Positions 53,867-62,725 of a DNA stretch of 64,000 nt are shown in pieces. Within the stretch, counting starts at the first letter, position 1, and the number at the start of each line of letters is the position of its first letter. A program made the translations under genes and the position numbers. The stretch is from Saccharopolyspora gloriosae (lineage in GTDB: Bacteria > Actinomycetota > Actinomycetes > Mycobacteriales > Pseudonocardiaceae): NCBI RefSeq assembly GCF_014203325.1, contig NZ_JACHIV010000001.1, positions 620,001 through 684,000 on the forward strand, written 5' to 3'. The notes below the pieces were generated by a model. The model saw only the letters and a program-made list of their open reading frames with translations, ran no database searches and was not told the DNA's origin.

Positions 53867-54205
53867 ATGACCGACGAGAACACCGACGTGGCGTTCGCCC
53901 GGTCGGCCGACCGGGACCGCTACGACATCAACGCCTCCGGAGCGCTGGCGGGATTCGCCGAGTTCGTCGACAAGGGCGAGCAGCGGATCTTCTTCCACAC
54001 CGAGATCGGTGAGGAGTTCGGCGGGCGCGGGCTGGGAGGCGTGCTCGTCGGCCGCGCGCTGGCCGACACCCGGGAGGCGGGCCTGCGCGTCGTGCCGGTG
54101 TGCCCGTTCGTCGCGAAGTACCTCAAGAACCACCACGAGTTCGACGACCTCGTCGACGCGGTCACGCCGGACGCGCTGGCCGCGGTGCGCGACCGGACGA
54201 AGTGA
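53867..54205 (+). CDS. small GNAT (YjdJ-like) N-acetyltransferase
   Basis: 112 aa from ATG after GAGGGA; a GTG at 53855 would add four residues. Short single-domain GNAT: FHTEIGEEFGGRGLGGVLVGRALADTRE holds the acetyl-CoA loop GGRGLGG, and VVPVCPFVAKYLKNHHEFDDL ends the fold. This pattern matches the minimal Acetyltransf_CG/YjdJ family. Substrate unknown. Sits in the pirin/flavin operon. Confidence 0.85.
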   Translation: MTDENTDVAFARSADRDRYDINASGALAGFAEFVDKGEQRIFFHTEIGEEFGGRGLGGVLVGRALADTREAGLRVVPVCPFVAKYLKNHHEFDDLVDAVTPDALAAVRDRTK

Positions 54206-54209
54206 TCCC

Positions 54210-54683
54210 GTGGCGGAGCAGATCTTCATCGACAAGCGGACCCCGGCGGTGTTCAAGGCGCTGAACGCGACCGCGGCCGAGGTGACCGCCCAGGCGCGGG
54301 ATCTCGGCCTGGAGCGGGTGCTGCTGGAGCTGATCAACATCCGCGCCTCGCAGCTCAACGGCTGCGCGTTCTGCCTGGACCTGCACACCCGCCGCGCGCT
54401 CGACGCGGGGGAGACGACCCAGCGGCTGGCCGTGCTGCCGGGCTGGCGGGACACCGGCCTGTTCACCGCGCGCGAGCGGGCGGCGCTGGAACTGGCCGAG
54501 GCGGTCACGCTGGTCGCCGACCGGCATCCCGGCGAAGCCGGCCGGGCGCGGGCGCGCGAGGCCCTCAGCGACGACGAGATCTCGCTGGTGATCTGGGCGG
54601 CCGTCACCATCAACGCCTTCAACCGGGTGTCGATCCTGTCGGGCCACCCGGTACGGCGGCGCACCGACGCCCGCGGCGAGTAG
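54210..54683 (+). CDS. AhpD-like carboxymuconolactone decarboxylase family protein
   Basis: 157 aa from GTG, 4 bp after the GNAT gene. NGCAFCLDLHTRRALDAGE has the CxxC-x3-H active site of AhpD-type peroxidase-linked proteins; the rest is all helical (LIWAAVTINAFNRVSILSG). Probably protects against peroxides made by the flavin enzymes of the same operon; this is inference. A hairpin terminator follows. Confidence 0.9.
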   Translation: MAEQIFIDKRTPAVFKALNATAAEVTAQARDLGLERVLLELINIRASQLNGCAFCLDLHTRRALDAGETTQRLAVLPGWRDTGLFTARERAALELAEAVTLVADRHPGEAGRARAREALSDDEISLVIWAAVTINAFNRVSILSGHPVRRRTDARGE

Positions 54684-54696
54684 GGCGGCGACGAGC

Positions 54697-54720
54697 GGGG
54701 CCGAGGTCCGCCTCGGCCCC
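54697..54720 (+). terminator. terminator of the MarR-pirin-flavin cluster
   Basis: 10-bp perfect stem GGGGCCGAGG/CCTCGGCCCC, TCCG loop, 13 bp past the AhpD-like stop. Confidence 0.75.
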
Positions 54721-55586
54721 GCCCCGGCCGCGGAAGGTCAGGTCGGCTGCGCGTGGCCGGTGAGGTCAGATTCGATCTGCGGCACGAGATCGCCGAAACC
54801 CGTTGCAATCGTTCCTTGGTGCGTTGGATCAACCGGGACTTCAAGGGGTCCACGCAACGCTCGACGACTGCCGGGTGCCGGGCGGGGATGTGCACATCAG
54901 CACCGCCAGTGCGCGCGACGCAGGCAGCAGCGCTTCGGCGTCGCTGATCAGCGTCAACCCGAGCGCGCCGGTCAGTCGCTTCCAGGCATGCCGCGCGCAG
55001 GCTGCCACGACCTTCCCCTGCATCTCGGTGAGTCCGTTCGCGCTGCGCGATTCGGTTCTTCGCCACCTGGTCCGGCACCGAATCGAGTACGCGGCTCGAC
55101 TCCGCGATCACCACGACCAACGTCACGAGCAGTTCGCACCAGAAGTGATCCGCGTTCCGGGCGTCTTCACCTCGGCGCTCGGCGCCACCACGCTGCCTGC
55201 CCCCAACTGCGCTTCCGTTGCTCGATGATCCACCGGCGGCCTGCGGCACGACGGGCTGCGACGGACCGTCCCCGTGGCTTCACCCGGCAGCGGCTGGCCG
55301 GGCTGGCCCAGCGCAGCCCAGTTGAAGCCGCTCCGCGCGTGATTCGTGACATAGGCGGGGTTATTCGGCTTGAGCATGCCGCAGCGGCACGGGTTTTGAT
55401 CTGTTGTGCCACCTCACGGCACGGGGTGCGTGCGGACCACGGGTCATGCCGTCAGCAGCCGTCTTCGGCCTCACGGACGACCAGACCCGACAGGATCGCC
55501 GCACGCTCCCCCGCTCGGTACGAGAGCCGAGCAACCTCTGTCCTCTACCGGCCGAAACACGGTCGCCAACGACGAACGGAACCGCC
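54721..55586. other. decayed region, no intact gene
   Basis: 866 bp without a supported gene. Minus-strand frames at 54840-55240 give fragments such as VTLVVVIAESSRVLDSVPDQ and KVVAACARHAWKRLTGALG in different phases, which look like pieces of one broken helical protein, perhaps a regulator. Base composition is somewhat less biased than in the neighbours. Confidence 0.4.
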
Positions 55587-55991
55587 ATGACCTCGTCCCC
55601 CTCGACCCTCCGACGCCGCCCCGTCGCCGGCACCCTTGCCCTCTGGGTGTTGCAGGTGCTGCTGGCCGCTGTGTTCGCGTTCATCGCCATTCCGAAGGCC
55701 ATGGGTGACCCCATCGCCGTCGCACCGTTCGATCTGATCGGACTCGGCATTCCCGGCATGATCGTCGTTGGCTGGCTCGAGCTCGCCGGGGCGATTGCGC
55801 TGCTCGTACCGCGACTGTGCGGCCTCGCCTCACTCTGCCAAATCCCGCTCATGATCGGCGCGACAGCCCTGAGCGCCATCGTGACCCCGGACCTGGTCAC
55901 GGTCCCCGCGGTGACGCTTGTTCTGGTCCTGGTCGTCGCTTGGTTCCGCAGGCACGACACCGCCGCCCTCGTCCGGATGGTGCGACGTTGA
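55587..55991 (+). CDS. DoxX-like small membrane protein
   Basis: 134 aa from ATG at 55587 (the frame is open further upstream but not hydrophobic). Four membrane segments; VLQVLLAAVFAFIAIPKAMGDP and LIGLGIPGMIVVGWLELAGAIALLVPR are typical of DoxX/DUF4281-type proteins. Function unclear; some relatives take part in thiosulfate or redox stress pathways. It stands alone in a decayed stretch, so it may be a recent arrival or survivor. Confidence 0.82.
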   Translation: MTSSPSTLRRRPVAGTLALWVLQVLLAAVFAFIAIPKAMGDPIAVAPFDLIGLGIPGMIVVGWLELAGAIALLVPRLCGLASLCQIPLMIGATALSAIVTPDLVTVPAVTLVLVLVVAWFRRHDTAALVRMVRR

Positions 55992-56174
55992 CGGGCATCA
56001 CCTGGGAGGAGTATCGCGAGTACGACGCCTCGGGCTGGCCGGGCTGGTCGCGTCCGGGGAGGTGAGTCCGGCAGAGCTGCCGGAGACGGCGATCGCTCGC
56101 GCCGACGCCGTCGAACCGAGCATCAACGCGATCCGTCACCGCCTAGACGTCGCCGCCCTGATCGCGCTGGACAC
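55988..56174 (+). pseudogene. amidase N-terminal fragment (frameshifted)
   Basis: TTG overlapping the DoxX stop begins TGITWEEYREYDA; one missing base near 56028 shifts the frame to LGLAGLVASGEVSPAEL and AIARADAVEPSINAI, the classic N terminus of amidase-signature enzymes (where DALGLAxLV...SPxEL is expected). The catalytic Lys/Ser region is absent. A relic. Confidence 0.75.
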
Positions 56175-56177
56175 CGC

Positions 56178-56640
56178 TGTCCACGACCTCGGCCGAGGTG
56201 CTCGGCGAAGTGCCGCTCGACCGCGCGGTGGAACCAGAGCAAGTTCTCTGGGTTCTCGAAACCGTGCCCCGTCCTCGGCCAACAGGTATTCAACGGCGAC
56301 ACCGTGTTCGTGCAGGGAGGCGACGATGTTGTCGGACTCGGCCTGCACGACACGGGGGTCGTTCGCGCCCTGCACGACCAGGAGGGGGTCGCAGGTCCGA
56401 TCGACCGTGGTGACAGGTGAGCGGGCCAGCATTTCAGCCTCCTGCTCGGGGTCGTCGGGTTCACCGACGTACCGATACCAATTGTTGGTGAGTCGGGGGC
56501 GGGCGAACGGCGGTAGGGTCCGCATGAAGTGGGCGAGGTCGGAGATACCCACGTAGTCGACCGCGGCGGCGAAGAGGTCGGGAGTGACCGTGACCCCGAT
56601 CAGTGCGGCGTAGCCACCGTAGGAACCGCCCATGATGTGA
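56178..56640 (-). pseudogene. S9 prolyl-oligopeptidase catalytic-domain fragment
   Basis: IMGGSYGGYAALIG holds the Ser nucleophile, DPLLVVQGANDPRV the Asp; then one extra G near 56262 shifts the frame so that the His region EDGHGFENPENLLWFHRAVE continues in another phase. The beta-propeller part is missing. Both truncated and frameshifted, hence a pseudogene. Confidence 0.8.
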
Positions 56641-57131
56641 TTCGATGGTGGTTCGAGCTGGCGCTCTCCGGAGAGATGTTCCGGAAAAGTATAATGCCGG
56701 CAGTCGATTCGCCCTGACGAATCCGCGGTCGTTGGTTCTGGTTCTGTGAGCGGCTGCGAACTTTCGCCGCTCTCAGTGTCCAGGCTGTGCTCCACGCGCT
56801 GTCCAACCGCAGATTGCGAACCCGGTTCGGACGCCGCTCAGCGTACATATGACCGGCCGATGCCCCGGAGCAGAACCGAAAAGGCTCACCTTGCCTTCGA
56901 AACCCGTGCGGAGCATGTAAACGTCGTTGGCCACTCTCGCGGTGTCGAAGTCGTCCACCGAATCGGGCGTGGGTGGCGACCGCGCTGGTGCCGATTCTCA
57001 CGGCGCTTCCGCTCGCTGCGCGGGCGCGCACCGGGCGCTCCTGCTGCGGTGGCCGGATGTACTCCGGCAACTAGCCGTGCGGGTGCCGCGAGGCCGACGA
57101 GCGTTGGTACGCCGTGCCCGGCGGTGGGGGA
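56641..57131. other. decayed region, no intact gene
   Basis: About 490 bp. A minus-strand stretch near 56880-56958 reads MDDFDTARVANDVYMLRTG and GFEGKVSLFGS but ends soon; no family recognised. A lower-GC patch lies at 56680-56860. Confidence 0.4.
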
Positions 57132-57971
57132 TCATGCGGTCAAATTCAGCAGTGCCTCGGTCGTCAGCTCTCCCCGGCTTCCCCGGGCCTGCGCGGTCCC
57201 GAGGCACTGTTGCGCCTGGAAGACCGCCAGGTCGTAGTGCACGGTGTCATCGTTGACGGCGGTCACGGTGACGCCGATCTCGTAATCGCCTGGATAGGTC
57301 ACCTCACCCGTGTACTCGATGCGCAGATCGGACGAAGCGAGCTTCGGCGAAGGAGTCGCACGTCCAGCAGCGGATGCGCTGAGCACGACCTCCGCGATGG
57401 CCTCCTCGTACCACGTCAACAAAACCTGAAAATTGACGTGGTGGTTGGAATCGAGGTCTGTGACTCGCGTCCGCAAGGGCGTCCAGTGCCGGTAGTGGTC
57501 GCGTGTCCTCTGCTCGGCGGATGCGCGGTCGGTGCCGTCCTCTGCACCGGCGACCCGCAGCCCACGAAGGTCGCTGATGAGTTCGTCGGGCAGCTGCAAC
57601 GGCCCGGTGGCGCCGCCGAGAACAACCGTCGCCTCGCCTGTTCCGACGACGGCGTCGTCCTTGAACACAGTGTGCCGGTATGTGAACGACGACCGCCCGA
57701 CCCGGCGAATCCCGGTTGTGACCTCGACCTCGTCACCGGGGCGACCCCGGGGATCGGACCGCTCGACCCGCTGCCCGACGAGCAAGATCCGGAACGGCTC
57801 CATCTCTCCCGAGGAGACCAGCCGCTCGAACCGCGGCATCGGTACTCGCAAACGAGCGTCCTCCAGCCAACGGGCCACACCGAGCGTGCTTATCCTGCCG
57901 TCACGACCAAGGTCCGCCTGCCGCACCGCGACCATCGTGCGCGCTGGCATCGGCTGTTCGCTCACCGTCAT
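57132..57971 (-). CDS. double hot-dog acyl-CoA thioesterase-like protein
   Basis: 279 aa from ATG at 57971 after GGGGAGG. Two hot-dog halves: residues 8-130 (TLGVARWLEDARLRVPM, VGRSSFTYRHTVFKDDAVVGTG) and 165-275 (VTDLDSNHHVNFQVLLTWYEEA, IEYTGEVTYPGDYEIGVTV). The DLDSNHHVN motif contains the usual Asp/Asn-His of acyl thioesterases. Likely hydrolyses acyl-CoA or acyl-ACP; substrate unknown. Intact despite lying between pseudogenes. Confidence 0.82.
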   Translation of the reverse strand: MTVSEQPMPARTMVAVRQADLGRDGRISTLGVARWLEDARLRVPMPRFERLVSSGEMEPFRILLVGQRVERSDPRGRPGDEVEVTTGIRRVGRSSFTYRHTVFKDDAVVGTGEATVVLGGATGPLQLPDELISDLRGLRVAGAEDGTDRASAEQRTRDHYRHWTPLRTRVTDLDSNHHVNFQVLLTWYEEAIAEVVLSASAAGRATPSPKLASSDLRIEYTGEVTYPGDYEIGVTVTAVNDDTVHYDLAVFQAQQCLGTAQARGSRGELTTEALLNLTA

Positions 57972-58224
57972 GAGCACCTCCCCTGTTGTCCTGAGTCCAA
58001 GAGCGCCAGAGTCGTCGCCACGCCGACCTGCCGGGCCAGGTAGTCCGCCGCGCTGTCGGAAAGTTCGCCACGGCTATGCGAAAGCAGGCCACCCGCGGTG
58101 CAGACGCGCAGCAATGCGGCACACCCCAGTCGCTTCGCCCGCACTTGCCTGGCACCAACGCGAGCTCGCCCTCGGCTGGCGTCCACCCACCGATCAGCGG
58201 CTTGACCTGATCGAAGTCGCGCAC
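57968..58224 (-). pseudogene. Tn3-type transposase N-terminal (DUF4158) remnant
   Basis: From GTG at 58224: VRDFDQVKPLIGGWTPAEGE, LALVPGKCG, then after a one-base shift near 58140 RAKRLGCAALLRVCTAGGLL and SHSRGELSDSAADYLARQVGV. This follows the DUF4158 N-terminal region of Tn3-family TnpA (xxRLGFALLLKFF...ELPxxAVxYVARQV). The catalytic part and terminal repeats are absent. Confidence 0.6.
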
Positions 58225-58722
58225 CACCCGCGGACGCTGCCCCGTCGATGAACACCGGCTCCATCCACTCGTTTGCGGCGGTTGCCCAAGCTCGATAGGC
58301 GCCCCGGAGGGTGCGATCGTGCAGAGATCCCCGACAAGACTCACAATTTCTTTGCCCGCTCCCCGACAATCTACCCGAGCTCTGGACCCGACATTGACGG
58401 CCCGTCCTGGTCCTCGAAAGGGCGCATCCATTGGCCTGAACGGACTGAACCGGCGGCCACACCGCAATTGCTACTCGCATGAACAGCGCATCAGATTCGG
58501 CTCCGGGGCAACGGTGACGGCACGGCCGAGATTCTCGAACTAAATCGTGCGCAGCGCCGTCAAGCGCGAAGCAGCCGCCGGCGCCCGGATACGGGCCCCG
58601 GTTGGCTGATGCCGGAAGGGCCGGTTTGCATATGCCGCACCGGCATGGTGTCCACTTCGATCGAACCGCAGTGCACGCTAGAAGAAGGCTGCGGTGCAAG
58701 TGAGAAGGAAGGACCACTGAGC
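58225..58722. other. intergenic region, no gene recognised
   Basis: About 500 bp. Contains a lower-GC stretch (CACAATTTCTTTGCC region near 58345). Minus-strand codons just before the Tn3 remnant read AYRAWATAANEWMEPVF, possibly another gene relic. No promoter or repeat can be assigned with confidence. Confidence 0.35.
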
Positions 58723-59739
58723 ATGAACGAAGCCCGCAGCCCAGAAGCGGTGTTGACTGCGGTCGGTGACCTTGCCACCGCGGCGGAACAGGCCGCGCTG
58801 GTTCGGCTGGCTCTATCCTCGGGCCTACTCCAACGATGCGCGGAGCCGATCGCCGTCGACGATCTGGCCGACATTCTGCAAATTCCGCGGGAGCGGCTCT
58901 CGGGGGTCTGCGATGCGCTGGTCGCGATGGGGGCGCTCGTCCACGACGGGACACGTGTCCGGCTGAGCGCGACCTGGACTCCGCTAGCCGACGACGGCGT
59001 GCACGTGACTCTCGAACGCGCCCTCGTCGGCGCCGAGGCGCGCCGATCAGTGATGGCGACGGCGTTGTCCCCGTCGGCCGATTATTGGGAGGCCGACGCC
59101 CGGCAGCGACTCGCGCTGGCCGACGGAGTGACGATGGCGACCACGACCGAGTTCGGCAGGACCGCCGTGTCCGGCGTGCTCGCCGCCCTCCCCGAGGTCA
59201 CCGAGCAGCTCCGCACCGGGGCGCGGTGGCTCGAACTCGGATGCGGGGTCGCCGGGATGTTGCTGGGCGTCCTGCACGCCCATTCGAGCGTCACCGCGGT
59301 CGGTGTGGACCTCGCCTCCGACCTGCTCGCCGTGGCCCGTGAGCGGGCACGTGAACTCGGCGTCGCAGACCGAATTGATTTCGTCGAGGGTGACGCGACC
59401 GCCTACACCGACGACGAGCCGTTCGACATCGTGTTCTGGAGCCAGTTCTTCTTCCCGACGCGAACCCGGACCGCCGCATTGGCGAACGCTTTCGCACGGT
59501 TGCGACCGGGCGGATTGTTGTTGTGCCCGCTCGTCCCCGGCGATCTCGAGCCCTACGGTACGGGATCAGCGCTGGCCCAGCAGTCGTCATTGCACGCACT
59601 CGTGTTCTCCGGCTGGGACATTCCGATCCGCTCCGGCGACACCCTCACCGAGGAACTGGAGGAGGCGGGCTTCCAGGTCCGACGCGTGCACCGCGATGGC
59701 CTGCCCGTCACCGTCGTGGCACAGCGCCCCGCGGCCTGA
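58723..59739 (+). CDS. class I SAM methyltransferase with winged-helix N-terminal domain
   Basis: 338 aa from ATG after AAGGAAGG. The N-terminal 90 residues form a winged helix (AALVRLALSSGLLQRC, VDDLADILQIPRERLSGVCDAL) as in O-methyltransferases and related dimerising enzymes. Motif I WLELGCGVAGMLLG, then VGVDLASDLLAVARERA and DIVFWSQFFFP, NAFARLRPGGLLLCP. The acceptor is unknown. It has more rare codons than core genes, and lies by the decayed zone. Confidence 0.85.
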   Translation: MNEARSPEAVLTAVGDLATAAEQAALVRLALSSGLLQRCAEPIAVDDLADILQIPRERLSGVCDALVAMGALVHDGTRVRLSATWTPLADDGVHVTLERALVGAEARRSVMATALSPSADYWEADARQRLALADGVTMATTTEFGRTAVSGVLAALPEVTEQLRTGARWLELGCGVAGMLLGVLHAHSSVTAVGVDLASDLLAVARERARELGVADRIDFVEGDATAYTDDEPFDIVFWSQFFFPTRTRTAALANAFARLRPGGLLLCPLVPGDLEPYGTGSALAQQSSLHALVFSGWDIPIRSGDTLTEELEEAGFQVRRVHRDGLPVTVVAQRPAA

Positions 59740-60584
59740 CCCACTTCGAAGTCCCTTCTCTGCCGGAGGAACCGACGCAGCAGGTGTCCGGGCCACACCC
59801 CGGGCACCGCGTCCCCGAAACCGGTTGGAATCAATGTCGCCGGTCTCGGTTTCGTCGTGCGGATCGCAGGCGCCGGAGGTCAGCGATCTGAATTCGTCGG
59901 CCTAGCCGTTCGTCTCCTCGAGCAGAGCTCGGCCGCACGCCTGGCACCACGACTGACACGCTGAAGGGCCTCGGCGCACTGGTCAACGGAGCGTCCAGTG
60001 CCATCGCGCAGCGCGTCGACTGGCCGGTGCGGGGACGGCTGTCGTCGCGCGTTCCGCCGCCAGGCTTGAGGCTCGTCGGCTAGCTCCGTCAAGACGGCGG
60101 GGCCGCCGAGCGCCGGAACAGCGATCAGAGCGACCAGGAGTGGGAAGAGGACTGGCTGTTCATGGCCGGTCGCTACTGGGACAACGACGAGGTGCGCCGC
60201 GACGTCCTCGACGACCTCAACTGGGGCCTCGGGGACGAGCGACTGGTTCGCCGCCTGGCAGCGCGCCAGCTCGCGGTGGGCTCCCGGCGCGCCGCCCTCC
60301 CGGCAGCGCGACGCGGTCCTGCGCCGCGACGCCGATCGCGGGTCCGGGCCCGGGGTGGCAGGCGCGCTCCGCGTCCGTCGTTGCCGCACCGGCTCCGGTG
60401 CCGGAGCCCGCCGTCGCGGCCCCGGCGGCACCCCTCGCACCGCTGCGCCGAGGTCCGCAGCGCGCTTACCAGCCAGAACTACCCGGCGCTTCGTGATGCT
60501 GATCACAGGCCCTTGAGTGTGCCGCAGCGGCACGCCTTTTCCTTCTCGGCAGGACAGCACACGGCGAACAACCGAGGGGTCACT
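59740..60584. other. 845-bp region without recognised gene
   Basis: A plus frame near 60135-60300 reads EWEEDWLFMAGRYWDNDEVR then RDVLDDLNWGLGDERLV, acidic and Trp-rich, starting at ATG 60162, but soon turns into Arg/Pro-rich shadow sequence. It may be the intact front of a broken gene. Nothing else is evident; the end carries the DUF3159 promoter. Confidence 0.4.
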
Positions 60585-61253
60585 ATGGGCGTGCAGCAGG
60601 AACTTCGCAGGGACGAGCAGCAGACCGAGCGGATCGAGACGTCCGCGAAGACGGCGAATCCTTCGGTCCTCGACCAGATGGGCGGGCCGTCGGGCTTCGT
60701 CTACTCCACCGTTCCGGTCGTCATCTTCGCGGGGGCGAACTCGTTCCTGCCGCTGCCGGTGACCATCGCGGTCGCGGTCGGCTCGGCGGTGCTGCTGACC
60801 ATCTTCCGGATGTTGAAGGGGGAGAAGTTCAGCTCCGCCATCGGCGGGGTGATCGGCGTCGCCGTCGCGGTGGGGCTGGCTGCCTGGACGGGTTCGGCCA
60901 AGGACTTCTTCGCGCTGGGGATCTGGGCCGCGTTGGCGGGCTTCGTGGTCACCTTCGCCTCGCTGCTGGCGCGTCGTCCCGTGACCGGCGTGATCTGGAA
61001 CCTCATGCACGGCGGCGAGCACGCCTGGCGGGAGGACCGGCGGAGCCTGCGCGCCCACGACATCGCCACCCTCGCGGCGGCGCTCGTGTTCGGAGCCCGG
61101 TTCGCCGTCCAGCAGTGGCTGTACGTCATGGACACCACCGGTGGGCTGGCCGTCGCCCGCGTCGCGATGGGCACGCCGCTGACCGTGCTCGGCGCGCTGG
61201 TCGTCGTGTGGGCGTTCCGCCGCACCAGCAAGCGCCTCCTCCGCAAGGCGTGA
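60585..61253 (+). CDS. DUF3159 family membrane protein
   Basis: 222 aa from ATG after GAGGGG. A charged N terminus (QQELRRDEQQTERIET) is followed by five or six membrane segments with GPSGFVYSTVPVVIFAGAN, RRPVTGVIWNLMHGG and a basic end RRTSKRLLRKA. Matches DUF3159, common in Actinobacteria, function unknown. The open frame extends upstream to 60162 without hydrophobic or family character. A 13-bp stem-loop follows at 61271. Confidence 0.87.
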   Translation: MGVQQELRRDEQQTERIETSAKTANPSVLDQMGGPSGFVYSTVPVVIFAGANSFLPLPVTIAVAVGSAVLLTIFRMLKGEKFSSAIGGVIGVAVAVGLAAWTGSAKDFFALGIWAALAGFVVTFASLLARRPVTGVIWNLMHGGEHAWREDRRSLRAHDIATLAAALVFGARFAVQQWLYVMDTTGGLAVARVAMGTPLTVLGALVVVWAFRRTSKRLLRKA

Positions 61254-61270
61254 TCTCGCCCCGACCCCCT

Positions 61271-61302
61271 CGGCCCCGGAGCCCGCGACGGCTCCGGGGC
61301 CG
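61271..61302 (+). terminator. terminator of the DUF3159 gene
   Basis: Perfect 13-bp stem CGGCCCCGGAGCC with its complement, CGCGAC loop. The remaining 280 bp to the next start has no recognised feature. Confidence 0.65.
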
Positions 61303-61583
61303 ATGTCCGCTCGCACCGCCGCGCGCCGCAGCCGGGGCCGCGACGACGGGCCACCTCCGCCGGGGAACCTTCTCGCGTGGTCGGTCGGATGGGCCCGCTG
61401 ACGCCCCGCGGCCCCGTCGGCCCGCGGCGGAGGTGCGCCCCGCTCGCGGACCGCAGTCGCGCCGTTCCGGCGATCGGATGCCGTCCGCGGCGGGCAGGAC
61501 TTGACCATGCCGCTGCGTCACGCGTTCTGCTTCCGGTGGCGCGCTTCCCCGCGCTGAAACCACCGCGACGCCGAAGGACGAAT

Positions 61584-62042
61584 GTGAACGACGCAGCCAC
61601 CACCCAACTCGACCGCACCGCACCTGCCCGGCCGGGGCCGCGCGCCGGATACGGCCGCTGGCGGGAGCGGGCCCGGCGGAACCGCGCCGCCGACCTCTGC
61701 TGGCGAGCGGGTGTCGGCATCGTCGGCACGGTCGTGCTCGTCGCGGGGATCATCATGATTCCGTACCCGGGTCCGGGGTGGGTCGTGGCGTTCGCCGGGC
61801 TCGCCGTCCTGAGCACCGAGTTCGAGCGGGCCCACCGCCTGCTCGGCGCCCTCCGCCGCCGGTACGACCGCTGGAACGCCTGGCAGCGGCGCCAGCACGG
61901 AGCGGTCCGCCTGCTGCTGCTCGCCGCCACGGGCGCCGTCGTGCTCGGCACGCTGTGGCTGCTCGGCGCGCTGGCGCTGGGCGCGGGCTGGCTCGGGCTC
62001 GACCTGCCGTGGCTGGCGTCCCCGATCGAACCGTTCGCCTGA
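61584..62042 (+). CDS. TIGR02611-like membrane protein (PGPGW motif)
   Basis: 152 aa from GTG after AAGGA. Two or three membrane segments; VLVAGIIMIPYPGPGWVVAF is the PGPGW signature and LSTEFERAHRLLGALRRRYD the following amphipathic helix. The C-terminal segment is a Leu/Gly-rich helix pair. Function unknown; the family is common in Actinobacteria. Confidence 0.87.
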   Translation: MNDAATTQLDRTAPARPGPRAGYGRWRERARRNRAADLCWRAGVGIVGTVVLVAGIIMIPYPGPGWVVAFAGLAVLSTEFERAHRLLGALRRRYDRWNAWQRRQHGAVRLLLLAATGAVVLGTLWLLGALALGAGWLGLDLPWLASPIEPFA

Positions 62043-62273
62043 TCGCGGCGATCAGTTCCCGATCAGCGCCAGGGCCTCGGCGGCCGGGAGCGGTCCGGCG
62101 GTCCACGACATCGGCGGATCTCCGCTCAGGGACGCGGAAGCGGCGTGCTTCCCCACCGCGTACGGCACCGCACTGGGGATGCTGGGGCGTGGAACTGCTC
62201 GCGTTCCCGTTCGCTCAGCGCCATGCCGGTGACCGCAGGACGCACTCGCAGCAGTCGCGAGGCGGTCGGGGGC

Positions 62274-62660
62274 TCAGTCCGCCAACAGGTGTTCGCGACC
62301 GAACATCGCGGCTGCGGCGCGGGCCGTGGGGGTTCCGGCGTCGAGGTCCGCGCCCGCGTCGCGGAGCACGGCCACGACGTCCTCCGCCCCCTTGAACAGC
62401 GCCCCCGCGATCGGGGTCTGGTCCCGGGCGTTGCGCAGGTCGGGGTCCGCGCCGTGGTCGAGCAGCGCGCGCACCGCGCCCGCGTGCCCGTGGTAGGCGG
62501 CGAGCATGAGCGGTGTGTTCCCGCCCGCGTCGGCGACGTCCACCGGCAGCCCGTGCGCGACGAAGTCGAGCAGTTGCCCGGAGTCTCCCTCGCGTGCCAG
62601 GTCCATCGCGATCGCCACGATCCGCTCGACCTGCTCCGGGGTGAGTCCGCCTTCGGTCAT
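62274..62660 (-). CDS. ankyrin-repeat protein next to catalase
   Basis: 128 aa from ATG after GAGGAG. Three ankyrin-like repeats: GLPVDVADAGGNTPLMLAAY, ALLDHGADPDLRNARDQTPI and VLRDAGADLDAGTPTARAAA. Soluble. It lies 65 bp after the catalase gene on the same strand; catalase-ankyrin pairs are known elsewhere (katB-ankB of Pseudomonas), where the ankyrin protein supports catalase activity. A hairpin sits between the genes. Confidence 0.88.
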   Translation of the reverse strand: MTEGGLTPEQVERIVAIAMDLAREGDSGQLLDFVAHGLPVDVADAGGNTPLMLAAYHGHAGAVRALLDHGADPDLRNARDQTPIAGALFKGAEDVVAVLRDAGADLDAGTPTARAAAAMFGREHLLAD

Positions 62661-62680
62661 GACCGCTGCTCCTCGATGCG

Positions 62681-62710
62681 GGGCCCCGGCGCGGTGCCGC
62701 GCCGGGGCCC
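62681..62710 (-). terminator. hairpin between catalase and ankyrin genes
   Basis: Perfect 14-bp inverted repeat GGGCCCCGGCGCGG with its complement and a 2-nt loop. May attenuate read-through into the ankyrin gene. Confidence 0.6.
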
Positions 62711-62725
62711 GGTCGACGTCCGGGC

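Noticed and set aside
55404-55586. N-terminal extension of the DoxX-like protein
   Set aside because: The extra 61 residues are polar, without family similarity, and ATG 55587 starts the hydrophobic protein directly.
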